64,000 nt of DNA from an uncultured Clostridia bacterium (GTDB lineage Bacteria; Bacillota; Clostridia; Christensenellales; CAG-917). The translations under genes and the position numbers were made by a program. The notes beneath the pieces were generated by a model. The model was not told the origin of the DNA. It searched no databases and worked only from the letters and a program-made list of their open reading frames with translations. The DNA is taken from NCBI GenBank assembly GCA_944358385.1, contig CALVQW010000004.1:1-64000 (forward strand). The letters are read 5' to 3'. Below, piece after piece: positions 35,065 to 45,100 of the stretch (the stretch's first letter is position 1; every line of letters starts with the position of its first letter).

Positions 35065-36670
35065 AGTCCACGCTTCTCACTTCGCGGATGACGTTGACCT
35101 TGATCTGTCCGGGATACTCCAGCTCGTTTTCGAGCTTCTCGGCGATCTCGCGGGCGAGGAACACCGTCGCCGCGTCGTCCACCTGTTCCGGCTTGACCAT
35201 GACGCGGATCTCGCGTCCCGCCTGCACCGCAAAGGTCTGCTCCACTCCGTCGAAGGACTTTGCGATGTCCTCCAACTTCTCGATGCGCTTGACGTAGTTT
35301 TCCAGAGACTCGCGTCTCGCACCGGGACGGGCGGAAGAGATGGCGTCCGCCGCCTGCACCAGCACCGCCGCGATGGTCTCCGGCTCGATGTCGTTGTGGT
35401 GCGCCGCGATGGCATGGATGACGTCGCCGTGTTCCTTATACCGCTTGGCAAGCTCCACGCCGATCTGGATGTGGGTGCCTTCCACTTCGTGGTCCACGGC
35501 TTTGCCGATGTCGTGCAGCAATCCCGCGCGTTTTGCGACCTTGGGATCTATGCCCAACTCCTGCGCCATTAGAGACGCGAGGAAACTGACTTCGAGAGAA
35601 TGTTTCAGGACATTCTGTCCGTAACTCGTGCGGTATTTCAGCCTGCCGAGGATCTTGACCAGCTCGGGATGCAAGCCGTGCACCCCTGCCTCGAACACCG
35701 CCTCTTCGCCCGCCTCTTTGATGGAGGCGTTGACTTCCTTCCTCACCTTGTCCACCACTTCCTCGATGCGCGCGGGATGGATGCGACCGTCCGCAATGAG
35801 CTTTTCGAGGGTGAGACGCGCCACTTCGCGCCTGACGGGATCGAAGCTGGAAAGGGTGATGACGTCCGGGGTGTCGTCGATGATGAGGTCGACGCCCGTC
35901 GCGGACTCAAGGGCGCGGATGTTCCTGCCCATGCGTCCGATGATCCTGCCCTTCATCTCGTCGTTGGGAAGGGCGACGACGCTGACCGTGTTCTCCGTGG
36001 CATGATCCGCCGCGCAACGCTGTATCGCTGTGGCGATGATGTTCTGCGCCTCGCGGACGGCGTTCTCTTTGGCTTCCGCCTCTATGGCTTTCGCCTCGGC
36101 AGCCGCGTCCTTCTTGACGTCCTCGATGAGTGCGTCTTTAAGTTCCGCCGCGGCCTCCTCCTTGGTCATGCCCGCGACTCTTTCCAGCTCGCGCTGCATG
36201 ATCTCCTGCGAATGATTGAGTTCCTCCTCAACGGCTTTCAGCCTCTCGCGGTGTTCCTCAACGCCCTTCTGCGCCTTCTCAAGCTCCGCGAGCTTCTTAT
36301 CGAGAGCATCCTCTTTCTTGTTGAGGTTGTCCTCTTTGCGGTCGATGGCGTTCTCCTTCTGAAGGAGGCGGTTCTCCGTCCGCTGCCACTCCGCTCTGCG
36401 TTCCTTGGTCTCGCGCTCGAACTCCGCGCGAAGTTTGTTTTGCTGTTCCTTTGCCTCGAGCAGCCCGTCTTTCCTGATGGCTTTTGCCTCAAGTCCGGCT
36501 TCTTCGAGGATCCTTGCCGCTTCTCTTTTTGCCACACCGATCTTGTTCTGCGAATACAGTCTGTATGCGATCAGCCCAATCGCCGCGCCGACGACGAGGG
36601 CTGCAATAGCGATCCCAGCAACAGGTCCGGCTTCGAGTGCGGCAAGCAATAAATTCATACTGCTTGTCAT
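35054..36670 (-). CDS. rny: Ribonuclease Y
   Basis: Membrane-anchored endoribonuclease that starts mRNA decay in Firmicutes. The 538-residue protein has an N-terminal transmembrane helix ([20 protein letters not shown]), a long coiled coil (~30-215), a KH RNA-binding domain ([20 protein letters not shown]) and an HD phosphohydrolase domain ([12 protein letters not shown]). Length is typical. The ATG at 36670 follows GGAGAGG. It has its own promoter. Confidence 0.97.
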   Translation of the reverse strand: MTSSMNLLLAALEAGPVAGIAIAALVVGAAIGLIAYRLYSQNKIGVAKREAARILEEAGLEAKAIRKDGLLEAKEQQNKLRAEFERETKERRAEWQRTENRLLQKENAIDRKEDNLNKKEDALDKKLAELEKAQKGVEEHRERLKAVEEELNHSQEIMQRELERVAGMTKEEAAAELKDALIEDVKKDAAAEAKAIEAEAKENAVREAQNIIATAIQRCAADHATENTVSVVALPNDEMKGRIIGRMGRNIRALESATGVDLIIDDTPDVITLSSFDPVRREVARLTLEKLIADGRIHPARIEEVVDKVRKEVNASIKEAGEEAVFEAGVHGLHPELVKILGRLKYRTSYGQNVLKHSLEVSFLASLMAQELGIDPKVAKRAGLLHDIGKAVDHEVEGTHIQIGVELAKRYKEHGDVIHAIAAHHNDIEPETIAAVLVQAADAISSARPGARRESLENYVKRIEKLEDIAKSFDGVEQTFAVQAGREIRVMVKPEQVDDAATVFLAREIAEKLENELEYPGQIKVNVIREVRSVDYAK

Positions 36671-36748
36671 CGAATGACCTCTCCGTGTATATAATCAAAG
36701 CCGCGCGCACACCCCCTGCGGGACGCACGCCCACACTTTGTCGATAAT

Positions 36749-36777
36749 AGTATATACAATAACCATACATAAGTCAA
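36749..36777 (-). promoter_or_regulatory. Promoter of rny
   Basis: Minus strand TTGACT (36772-36777), 17-base spacer, TATACT (36749-36754), about 80 bases before the rny ATG. Confidence 0.75.
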
Positions 36778-37032
36778 GTTATAGTTATAAAACATGGCTA
36801 AATATTGCGGTGCGGGACGAAACGGGGACATCATGTAGTGGGAAAGCCCTTTTCGGGAGAGTCCGCGCCGTGAAACCGCCGTGCGGGGATCGCCGACCGC
36901 CGCATACAAGATCCCGCCCACACCGAGCCGGCTTGAAAAACCGACGCGTTTTAGCCCCTTCAAAACGTATATTCACGGACTCACTCGCGGGTCACCCTAC
37001 CGCAGGGCGCACCGACAGATCCCGAAACACGC
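36778..37032. other. Unassigned intergenic stretch between rny and recA
   Basis: About 255 bases with no convincing protein frame, flanked by the rny promoter and by a terminator that works in both directions. The composition is GC-rich with several short inverted repeats (for example GGGAAAGCCCTTTTCGGG near 36840). The terminator placed to catch plus-strand transcripts suggests an RNA gene here, but no promoter or known RNA motif (RNase P, tmRNA, SRP RNA, tRNA) was recognised. Confidence 0.35.
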
Positions 37033-37059
37033 AAAAAGCGGGGAGATCCCCGCTTTTTT
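37033..37059. terminator. Bidirectional terminator between rny and recA
   Basis: GCGGGGA / TCCCCGC with AAAAA on the left and TTTTTT on the right. Confidence 0.85.
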
Positions 37060-37060
37060 G

Positions 37061-37093
37061 TAAAAACAAACCGCCGTAAGGATGCACGGCGGT
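37061..37093 (-). terminator. recA terminator
   Basis: Minus-strand stem ACCGCCGT / ACGGCGGT (37086-37093 and 37070-37077) followed by TTGTTTTTA, about 45 bases after the recA stop. Confidence 0.85.
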
Positions 37094-37137
37094 CTTGTTT
37101 GCGGTATATCTCCGCCGCGGAGGGCGGAACTCTGAGT

Positions 37138-38130
37138 TCAGATCAACTCGTACTTTTCGCGGATCTTGTGATCGATCTCCTCCGCGATGTCGGGATTGGC
37201 GCGCAGGAACTCGATGGCTTTCTCTCTGCCCTGCCCGATCTTCTCGTCATTGTAGCTGAACCAGCTGCCGCTCTTTTGGATGAGACCGTTCTGCACGCCG
37301 AGATCGATGAGACAGCCGAGGGTGGAGATGCCCGTGCCGTACATGATGTCGAATTCCGCCACTTTGAAGGGAGGAGCGACCTTGTTTTTGACTATCTTAG
37401 CCTTGACGCGGTTGCCGATGATGTCGCTGCCGTCCTTGATGGACTCCGTGCGTCTGACGTCTATGCGTACGGAGGAATAGAATTTGAGTGCCTTGCCGCC
37501 CGTGGTGGTCTCCGCGCTGCCGTAGATGACGCCCACCTTCTCACGCAGCTGGTTGATGAAGATGATGGAACATCCCGTCTTTGCGGCGACGGGCGTGATC
37601 TTTCTCAGGGCCTGGGACATCAGTCTCGCCTGCGTGCCGACGTGGGGATCGCCCATCTCGCCGTCTATCTCCGCCTGCGGGGTGAGTGCGGCAACGGAGT
37701 CGATGACCACGAGGTCTATCGCGCCGCTCCTTATGAGCTTGTCCATGATCTCAAGTGCCTGTTCGCCGCTGTCGGGCTGGGCTATGTAAAGGTTCTCGAG
37801 CTGCACGCCGAGTTTTGCGGCATAGGTGGGATCGAGAGCGTGTTCGGCATCTATGAACGCGGCGATGCCGCCCGCCTTCTGCACCTCCGCCACGACGTGG
37901 AGCGCGACGGTGGTCTTGCCGGAGGACTCCGGTCCGTATATCTCTATGATCCTGCCCTTGGGGACGCCGCCGATGCCGAGGGCGATGTCCAGGGTGAGAC
38001 AACCCGTCGAGATCGCCTCCACGGGCTGAACTATACTGTCGTCAAGACGCATGACCGCGCCTTTGCCGAACTGTTTTTCGATCTGCGCGAGTGCGAGTTC
38101 CAACGAGTTTCCATTGCCTTTTTCTGCCAT
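37138..38130 (-). CDS. recA: Recombinase A
   Basis: Strand exchange and SOS co-protease. The 330-residue protein has the start [24 protein letters not shown], Walker [10 protein letters not shown], Walker [11 protein letters not shown], the L2 region ([27 protein letters not shown]) and a short C-terminal domain ending [10 protein letters not shown]. It lacks the acidic tail found in many longer RecA proteins. The ATG follows AAAGGAG. It lies downstream of cinA as in Bacillus, with a weak hairpin (AAAACGG/CCGTTTT) between the two. Confidence 0.98.
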   Translation of the reverse strand: MAEKGNGNSLELALAQIEKQFGKGAVMRLDDSIVQPVEAISTGCLTLDIALGIGGVPKGRIIEIYGPESSGKTTVALHVVAEVQKAGGIAAFIDAEHALDPTYAAKLGVQLENLYIAQPDSGEQALEIMDKLIRSGAIDLVVIDSVAALTPQAEIDGEMGDPHVGTQARLMSQALRKITPVAAKTGCSIIFINQLREKVGVIYGSAETTTGGKALKFYSSVRIDVRRTESIKDGSDIIGNRVKAKIVKNKVAPPFKVAEFDIMYGTGISTLGCLIDLGVQNGLIQKSGSWFSYNDEKIGQGREKAIEFLRANPDIAEEIDHKIREKYELI

Positions 38131-38234
38131 GATATTCTCCTTTCGCCGCGGCGGAGCGGACTCCCGCCTACCGCCGTATGTGCGGATTTTCCTGTTTTAT
38201 GTCGCAAAACGGTGAGATAAACTGCCGTTTTTGC

Positions 38235-38930
38235 TCAAAGTTGAAGTATGTCGCCGCGCAGATACCGCACCAGATAGTAGAGTGCGAGATTCGCCGCCGA
38301 CATCCTGATGCGCTCGCGGTCGCCCGAAAGGTGCTTCTCGAACACGGTGATGAACTCTCCCGCGCCCACGCCGATGTACACCAGCCCCACGGGCTTCCCT
38401 TCGTCGCCCTGAGGTCCCGCAAGCCCCGTCGTGGCAAGCCCGATGTTCACGGGCGGTTCCACCAGCCCCTTGACCATGGCGTACGCCGTCTCGCGGCTGA
38501 CCGCGCCGTACGCGCCGAGCAACGCCTTGGGGATGTGCAGCCTGTTCATCTTTGAGCCGCGGTTGTAGCACACCACTCCCTCATAGAAGTTCGCGCTGAT
38601 GCCGGGCACCCGCGTGAGACGGGAGCATATCTCCCCTCCCGTCAGGCTTTCGGCAACGGCGAGCGTCCTGCCGTTGATGGCGAGCAACTGCGCCGCGAGG
38701 GTGTGGAGTTCCTTGTCCTCGGCGCAGTACACCTGCTCCGAAAAGATGTTGTACACCCTGCTCTTCACCGCGTCGAAGCTCTTTTTGTTCAGCTCCGAAG
38801 TCATGGTGATCTTCACGTCGAGGCAGTTTTCCTCCACGTCGAAGTCCACGCCCTGCCCCGCCACCTCGGCGAGTGCGGCACACGTCTCGTCGCAGTCGAG
38901 ACCGCATATCTTCATCACTTCGCGGATCAT
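38235..38930 (-). CDS. CinA C-terminal-type nicotinamide-nucleotide amidase
   Basis: The last ~160 residues are a PncC/CinA-C domain (LAVAESLTGGEICSRLTRVPG, EGVVCYNRGSKMNRL, SRETAYAMVKGL, GLATTGLAGPQGDEGKPVG), which deamidates nicotinamide mononucleotide. The first ~70 residues match the small linker domain of CinA. The ~170-residue N-terminal molybdopterin-binding-like domain of full CinA is missing (231 versus ~410 residues). Synteny with recA supports a cinA origin. The ATG overlaps the upstream gene's stop by four bases. Confidence 0.85.
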   Translation of the reverse strand: MIREVMKICGLDCDETCAALAEVAGQGVDFDVEENCLDVKITMTSELNKKSFDAVKSRVYNIFSEQVYCAEDKELHTLAAQLLAINGRTLAVAESLTGGEICSRLTRVPGISANFYEGVVCYNRGSKMNRLHIPKALLGAYGAVSRETAYAMVKGLVEPPVNIGLATTGLAGPQGDEGKPVGLVYIGVGAGEFITVFEKHLSGDRERIRMSAANLALYYLVRYLRGDILQL

Positions 38931-39478
38931 TGCACACCCAGCCGCGCATACAGCGCGTCATATCCCGCAAGATCCAGCTTCATCTTTCTCCTGCCGGGGT
39001 TGATGTCGTCCTCCTCTCCGAGCAGACCGCACGCCGCGATGATGTCAAAGATCTCGTGTGCGCGCTCGAACCCGACGGACATCTTCCTTTCCAGAAAAAT
39101 GACGCTGAGACTGCCGTACCACGCCCCTATCCTGAGCGCTGGGAGCAGCGTCCCCGTGAGATAACCCTCCGCGCCTATGGGCTTGAACGCCTTGTCCTCC
39201 TCCACGAGCGGGAGATAGTCCTGCGGATAATCCGCCCTTCTCCCCTCCGTCTCGCCCGCCTCAGAGCCTGTCCCGGTGTAGGGATAATACTTCTTCTCTC
39301 TGCCGCCGATCACGCCCATTATGCGCAGCGCGCAGACCAGCTTAGCCGCCGTGGGCATGCGCACGTCCAAGGCTTTGGCAAGCTTTTTCTCGCTCACGCG
39401 CCCCTCTTTCGCGGCATAGGCGGCAGCCTGCGCCGTCAGCCCGAAGAAAGTGTCTCTCTCCTTGATGACTTCGCTCAT
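38927..39478 (-). CDS. Protein with two FtsK-gamma-like winged helices
   Basis: A 183-residue protein without an obvious named family. Residues ~15-60 (GRVSEKKLAKALDVRM, then AAKLVCALRIMGVIG) and ~118-152 (SVIFLERKMSVGFERAHEIF, then DIIAACGLLG) both resemble the FtsK/SpoIIIE gamma domain, which reads DNA polarity sequences; the ftsK of this window ends with the same pattern (MQRRLGLGFPRAAKLHDIM). It lies between pgsA and cinA, the slot occupied by the unrelated HTH protein YmfM in Bacillus. A DNA-binding regulator or segregation accessory is likely by inference. Confidence 0.5.
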   Translation of the reverse strand: MSEVIKERDTFFGLTAQAAAYAAKEGRVSEKKLAKALDVRMPTAAKLVCALRIMGVIGGREKKYYPYTGTGSEAGETEGRRADYPQDYLPLVEEDKAFKPIGAEGYLTGTLLPALRIGAWYGSLSVIFLERKMSVGFERAHEIFDIIAACGLLGEEDDINPGRRKMKLDLAGYDALYARLGVQ

Positions 39479-40125
39479 TTGTCCGCCTCACGGTCGCCGT
39501 CCGTCTCCGCGGCGTCCTCCGCCGAGTCGGTGCTTTCGCCGCCCTTTGCGGTGTCCGCGAGAACGTGCTTATTTTTGACGAGATAGCGCGCCCCCGACCA
39601 CACGGTCAGCACCGCCCCCGCGAAAAAGACGATCTCGCCTATCCACATGATCACCTCGTTCACGCCGGCGAGGATGAGGAACGCCACGCCCACATCCAGC
39701 AGCACGGTCTTGACCTTGCCGTAGATGTCGGCGGCAAGCACCAGCCCCTTGGACGCCGCAACGGCGCGGAACACGCTCACCGTCAGCTCACGGGTGAGGA
39801 TAAGCCCGCCGAGCAGCGCGATGACCAGCATATCCCGCGGGAACAGATCTAAATCGTCAAAATAGACGATGAGGAAGAGCATGACGACGATGACTATCTT
39901 GTCCGCGAGCGGATCCAGGAATTTGCCCAGCGCGGACACCGTGTTGGTCTTGCGTGCGATGTGTCCGTCCACGAAGTCCGTAGCGCACAAAACCGCAAAA
40001 AGCACGCATGACACTATCAAAAGAGGCAGTTTAACGCTCTCTTCGAGCATTCCGACTATGTATAGCACCACGGTCGGAATGATGAGGAATATCCTTGCTA
40101 ATGTGATCTTGGTGGCAAGAGTCAT
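39475..40125 (-). CDS. pgsA: CDP-diacylglycerol-glycerol-3-phosphate 3-phosphatidyltransferase
   Basis: Makes phosphatidylglycerophosphate, the precursor of phosphatidylglycerol, in the membrane. The 216-residue protein has several helices and the CDP-alcohol transferase signature D53-G54...A57-R58...G67...D71...D75 (DGHIARKTNTVSALGKFLDP). An acidic tail (ESTDSAEDAAETDGDREADK) extends beyond the usual end. Four-base overlaps with rimO upstream and the winged-helix gene downstream show tight coupling. Confidence 0.95.
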   Translation of the reverse strand: MTLATKITLARIFLIIPTVVLYIVGMLEESVKLPLLIVSCVLFAVLCATDFVDGHIARKTNTVSALGKFLDPLADKIVIVVMLFLIVYFDDLDLFPRDMLVIALLGGLILTRELTVSVFRAVAASKGLVLAADIYGKVKTVLLDVGVAFLILAGVNEVIMWIGEIVFFAGAVLTVWSGARYLVKNKHVLADTAKGGESTDSAEDAAETDGDREADK

Positions 40126-41426
40126 ACCGTTCTCCCGATGAGGTCGATGCCGTCGCGCTCCGTGATCCCGACATCATAAAACTCCCCTGCGCGCACTTCG
40201 CCGTCGGAGGTGAAGTACACCACGTTGTCAACGTCCGGAGTCTGTCGTTGGGTGTGCCCGACAAAACATTGCCTGTCGTAATCTATGCCGTCCGCAAGCA
40301 CTTTGAGCACGCTTCCGATGCGGGCGTCGCAGTTGCGCTCTATGACGGCGTTTTCTATGGCGCGCAGTTCGTCCGCGCGCGCGTTTTTGATGTCCTGATC
40401 GAGGTGTCCGCGCATCCTGTCCGCGGGAGTCCCCTCCTCGCGCGAATAGGCGAACACGCCCGCAAAGTCGATCCCCGCTTCCTCTATGAAACGGGCAAGT
40501 TTGCGGTGGGCTTCCTCGCTCTCGCCGGGGAACCCCGATATGAAGGAGGTGCGCATGGTGATGCCCGTGTCCTTGATCTTTCTCACAAGCTCCCGCGTGA
40601 ACTTCTCGTCCGTGTGGCGGTTCATGCGTTTGAGCACGCCGCTGTCCACGTGTTGGAGGGGGACATCCATATACTTGCACACTTTCGCCTCGTCCCTGAC
40701 AAAGGCTATGAGTGCGTCGTCCACCATCTCTGGCTCAAGATAGAGAAGGCGGATCCACTCGAAATCCAGCTTCTCAAGCTCGCGCACAAGTTCGATGAGA
40801 TGGGGCTTGCCGTCGCGGTCCACGCCGTAGCGCGTCACGTCCTGAGCTACAAGGATGAGTTCCTTCACGCCGTCGTCCGAGAGCTTCCGCGCCTCGGCGA
40901 TGAGGTCCTCCTGCCTCTCGGAGCGGTACTTCCCGCGGATGGACGGGATGGCACAATAGGTGCAGAAATTGTTGCACCCTTCCGCGATCTTGAGATAGGC
41001 GTAATGATAGGGGGTGGTGAGCACGCGGTCGGGATAGTAAGCGTCTCCGCCGCCGCGGCAGAATATCCTGTCGCCGCGCTCTATCTTCTCTATCGCTCCC
41101 GCGATCTCGTCGTAATCCGCCACGCCGAAGAAGGCGTCCACCTCGGGCAGCTCCTCTTCGAGACTTTCCATATACCTTTCGGGCAGACACCCGGTGACGA
41201 TGAGTTTTTTGCCCTCTCCCCTCTTTTTGGCATCCGCCGCGGAGAGGATCTCGTCTATGGCTTCGTTCTTGGCGTCCTCGGTGAATGCGCAGGTGTTGAC
41301 TATGAGGATGTCCGCCTCCTCCTCCGAGGAGACGACGGTGTGTCCCGCAGCCACCAGCCGCGCGATCATCTTCTCACTGTCCACTCTGTTCTTGTCGCAT
41401 CCGAGCGACACAACTCCTATCTTCAT
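40122..41426 (-). CDS. rimO: Ribosomal protein S12 methylthiotransferase
   Basis: Radical-SAM methylthiotransferase that modifies Asp of ribosomal protein S12. The 434-residue protein has the N-terminal UPF0004 domain with its three cluster cysteines (SLGCDKN, VNTCAF, TGCLPER), the radical-SAM motif CNNFCTYC, and a C-terminal TRAM domain. SLGCDKN favours RimO over MiaB (which has TYGCQMN). The ATG at 41426 follows AGGGATG; the arginine-rich upstream extension lies over the preceding gene and is not real. Confidence 0.95.
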   Translation of the reverse strand: MKIGVVSLGCDKNRVDSEKMIARLVAAGHTVVSSEEEADILIVNTCAFTEDAKNEAIDEILSAADAKKRGEGKKLIVTGCLPERYMESLEEELPEVDAFFGVADYDEIAGAIEKIERGDRIFCRGGGDAYYPDRVLTTPYHYAYLKIAEGCNNFCTYCAIPSIRGKYRSERQEDLIAEARKLSDDGVKELILVAQDVTRYGVDRDGKPHLIELVRELEKLDFEWIRLLYLEPEMVDDALIAFVRDEAKVCKYMDVPLQHVDSGVLKRMNRHTDEKFTRELVRKIKDTGITMRTSFISGFPGESEEAHRKLARFIEEAGIDFAGVFAYSREEGTPADRMRGHLDQDIKNARADELRAIENAVIERNCDARIGSVLKVLADGIDYDRQCFVGHTQRQTPDVDNVVYFTSDGEVRAGEFYDVGITERDGIDLIGRTV

Positions 41427-41454
41427 CCCTGCCTCACGCGTCGTATATCTGCGT

Positions 41455-42135
41455 TCACTCCTCGCTTTCGGGTGCGCCGGCGGTCTCGGCTGCGTCCGCA
41501 TCCTTCTCGCAGACGTCCTCCGCGTCCGCATCTCGGGCATCCGCCGCGTCCGCACAGACCTCGTACGCCGCCGCGCCGCGCGCACTCACGACATTTCTTC
41601 CGCTCTCCGTCCTCTCTATCAAGCCTCTCACGCTCATGATGTCGAACACCTTTGCCGCACGGGGGAAGGAACAGCCGCACACTCTCTGTATCACGGAAAT
41701 ACTCATCGTCTCGCCTGCCGCCCTGCCTTCCAGCACTTTGGCGATGCATCTCTCAATGTCCTCTTCCGTGACATCCGCGGAGGCTGCACCGCTCAATTTT
41801 CTGCCCAGATCCAGACTCATGACCGCGCTCACCGCGTCCGAGCCGACGATCCTCACCGAGCCGTCGCCTTCAAAGAGCGAGGCAAGGCTCACGCGGTCCG
41901 CGGCATCCAGCCCCGTGATCACCACGGGCTTGCCCGCAAGTTTCGCTCTGGCAGCCGTCATGACCGCCTTCGCGGTCTCCGCCGCATCCGCGCCTATGAT
42001 GTCGCCCACACGCACGATCACGATGTCGCCCGTGCCGACACCCACCTGATAGCCCGCTTCAACGAGTTCCGCAAGCTGTTTTGCAAAGGAATCGGCGTCC
42101 TTCTCTCTGCCAATGCGCACTATGCCTATTCTCAT
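41455..42135 (-). CDS. FtsK-neighbour protein with an FtsK-gamma-like winged helix
   Basis: A 226-residue protein encoded directly after ftsK. The N-terminal ~120 residues form an alpha/beta domain (MRIGIVRIGREKDADSFAKQ, IVIVRVGDIIGA) that I do not recognise. Residues ~130-195 closely match the gamma domain of this genome's FtsK: SVIQRVCGCSFPRAAKVFDI versus GMQRRLGLGFPRAAKLHDIM. An acidic Ala/Asp-rich tail ends the protein. The ATG at 42135 follows GGGAGAG. It may bind the same polarity sequences as FtsK and modulate or mark them; this is inference. Confidence 0.6.
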   Translation of the reverse strand: MRIGIVRIGREKDADSFAKQLAELVEAGYQVGVGTGDIVIVRVGDIIGADAAETAKAVMTAARAKLAGKPVVITGLDAADRVSLASLFEGDGSVRIVGSDAVSAVMSLDLGRKLSGAASADVTEEDIERCIAKVLEGRAAGETMSISVIQRVCGCSFPRAAKVFDIMSVRGLIERTESGRNVVSARGAAAYEVCADAADARDADAEDVCEKDADAAETAGAPESEE

Positions 42136-42192
42136 ATCTTCTCTCCCTCCGCGCCCGCACGGACGCAAAGTTTTGTCTTATGGACGGCAAGG

Positions 42193-45100
42193 TCACTCCT
42201 CGCCGCCGTCCTCCTCCCCGCTGTCGGGAGCGTCGCCGCCGAATTCCAGCGCGTCGATCTCCTCCTCGGTGAGGCACACTCTGTTCTTCTTGTCGTCGCC
42301 GGTGGGCGCGATGAACCCGTTGGCGATCATGATATCGTGCAGTTTGGCGGCACGCGGGAACCCAAGTCCCAGCCTCCTCTGCATGCCGGAGATGGTGATG
42401 GGCGAGCCGTCCAGCCCCATCCTCAGAGCCTTGAATATCTCCGGCGGGAACGCGCCCTCATCCTTCTTGCTCTTGGGAGCGGCTTCCGCACCGCCGTTCT
42501 CCTCCTGCTTTTCCGCCTCGATCTCCTTTTTGAGATTGTCGTCAAAGACGGCGTCGTTGTGTTCCTTGATGTAATCCACCACCGCGTTCATCTCGCTCGG
42601 CTCAATGAGCGCGCCCTGCATACGTACGGGCAGGGAGGATTTGGGTGTGAGGTAGAAAAGGTCACCGTAGCCGAGCAATTTCTCCGCGCCGCCCGCGTCC
42701 ATGACCGTGCGGGAATCCGCAAACGAGGAGAGCGTGAGCGCGACTCTGGTGGGCAGGTTGTTCTTTATGGTGCCGCTCACCACGTCCACGGAAGGACGTT
42801 GTGTGGCGAGGATGAGGTGTATGCCCGCGGCTCGCGCCAAACGCGCGATGGCGTTGACCGCCTCCTCCACCGCCTTCTTGCCCGTCGCCATGAGGTCGGC
42901 GAACTCGTCGGCTATGATGATGATCCTGGGCATCTTCTCGCAGCCTATCTGCGCACAGTTGCGGTTGTACTCGTCGATGTCGCGGAAGTGGAGCTGCGCG
43001 AAATACTCTATCCTGCGTCTCATCTCCTTCACCGCCCAGTTGAGCGCGCGGATCGCCTTGTCCGCCGAGAAGATGATTTCGTTGAGCATGAGATGAGGCA
43101 GCCCTTCGTAGTGCGAGAACTCCATCAGCTTGGGATCTATGAGTATGAAACGCACCTCGTCGGGAGACGCGCGGAACAGCATGCTGAAAATGAGGGTGTG
43201 CAGGAAGATGCTCTTGCCCGATCCCGTAGTGCCCGCGACGAGCAGGTGGGGGAAATCCTTGATGTCCGAGGTGTACACCTTGCCGTAGATGTCCTTGCCC
43301 ATCGCGCAGGTGGTGGGAGTGGTGGCGGCGTTGAACTCGGCGGACTCCATAAGCTCCCTCATACGCACGATACGGCGGCGTTTGTTGGGGACTTCGATGC
43401 CGATGGCGTTCTGTCCGGGGATGGGCGCGAGTATGCGCACGCTCTGCTCCTCCATCGCCATGGCGATGTCCTTCTCATAGGTGGTCAGGCTGCTGACGGA
43501 CTTGCCGCGCGGCATCTCCACTTGCAGGGTGTAAAGGGAGAATGTGGGACCGACCTTGATGCCCACCACCCGCGATTCCACGCCGAAGAAACTCAGCTTG
43601 TCGCAGATGGCGGCTTTCTTCCTCTCGTAATCCTCCTGCTGATCCACCTCTTTCTCGACGGGGAGCAAGAGATCTATGGAAGGCGCGGAATAAGGACGCT
43701 TGGGAGTGGCTTGCGAGATCGCCTGATCTATGTTGACCTGCGTCATGCGCTCTCCCTTTTCCTTAGCCACTTTCTTTGCAAGGTTCTCCGCCTTTTGCAG
43801 CCCCTTGTCCCTCGCCTCGCGGGGGGCGTACGCTCTCTTGCCGCGCTCCTCGGCGATATGTTCGTAAGAGGCGAGCGGAGGTGCGCCCGCACGCGCTTTT
43901 GCGATGTTTTCAAGCTGCTGTTTGGCGAACATGGACTGCTGGATCACCGTGCCGGAGGAGTCGAACGCCACATCCTCGCCCTTGGGGAACCCCTTTGCGA
44001 TCGCCTCTTCCATGCGCTTGCGAGTGACCGCACTGCCCGCGTCCTCCGCGGGAGTGATCATGCTCGAAGCGGGCGCGGAAGCGTCCTTCTTCTCGGGTGC
44101 GGCGGAGGGCATCTCACGTCTCTCCGGCTCCCGTCTTTCCGTCCTCTCGGGAGTGGCTTTCGGGGCTTGCTCCACCCTGTCCGCGGGAGCATTCCCCTCG
44201 CCGAAAGAGGGTGTGCGCGGCACTTCGGGCTGCGCCTTCCCTTCCTCGCGTCCGACCGCCGTGCCTCTGAACGCTCTCGGCACTCCGTCGGTGCGGCTCG
44301 TTGCCGCCTTTGCAGACTCGGCGGGACCGCCGCTCACCGCGCGCTGCGCGCTCTCGGCGACCGAGTCCGTCCTGCCGTCATCGTATGCGGTGGCTTCGGG
44401 CAGATGACGCCCTTCGGGCGCGCTCGCCTTCTCCTCTCCGCTTATCGCTCTGCTCACGCTGCCGTGCATCCCCGCCATATTGGACGCGGAGACGCCGCTC
44501 TTTCCGCTCCCGCTCACGCTGCCCGTGCTGCGTGCGGTGCGGGGAGGCGTGGGGACTTCCCTCTTAGGCTCGGCGGGAGTCTCTTCTCTGCCCGCCCTCG
44601 TGGCGGTGCCGCCGAACATCTCGCCGAACTGCCTCGTCCTGTCCGCTTTGAGCGCGTCAAAGGAGGAGTAGCCGAGAGCAGCCGCTCCGCGTGCGTCGGG
44701 ATCGCGGGGAGGCTCGCTTGCGGCAGGAGTCTCGGAAGGCTGTTTTCTCTCCTCACCGAAGTAACGCTCTCTCACGATGTCTCTCGCCATGGAATCCGTG
44801 CCGTCCACTCCCAGCCTGCGCCTCAGTTCGTTGCGACGCTGCGCGCTGTACGGCGCGCCGGGGTTGGAAAGGGCTTCGTCGGGATTGGTGATGGTGCGGT
44901 ATGCCGAAAAACTGTCCTCGGAAGGAGAAGGGTTGAAAAGTATGTCCCTCGCAAGGCTTTGCGAAGAGAATCTGTCGGGAGCGTCGGCGGCGCGCATCTC
45001 GTCCTCGTGCCGCGCGTCGGCGTTGGGATAGAGAGGATCGTAGCCGCTCTCCCTCCTGCCCTTCTTTTTGGCGGGGGACATCGGATCCCCCTCCACGTCC

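Noticed and set aside
36667-36963. A 98-codon minus-strand frame upstream of rny
   Set aside because: It runs across the rny promoter and into the rny ribosome binding site, and its composition changes abruptly with base composition; no family resemblance.
36778-37032. RNase P RNA, 6S RNA, tmRNA or SRP RNA between rny and recA
   Set aside because: Diagnostic conserved segments such as GAGGAAAGTCC of RNase P are absent; only general hairpins are seen.
41427-41585. N-terminal extension of rimO
   Set aside because: The extra residues are arginine-rich and overlap the C-terminal tail of the preceding gene; RimO proteins start at the MKIGVVSLGC position.
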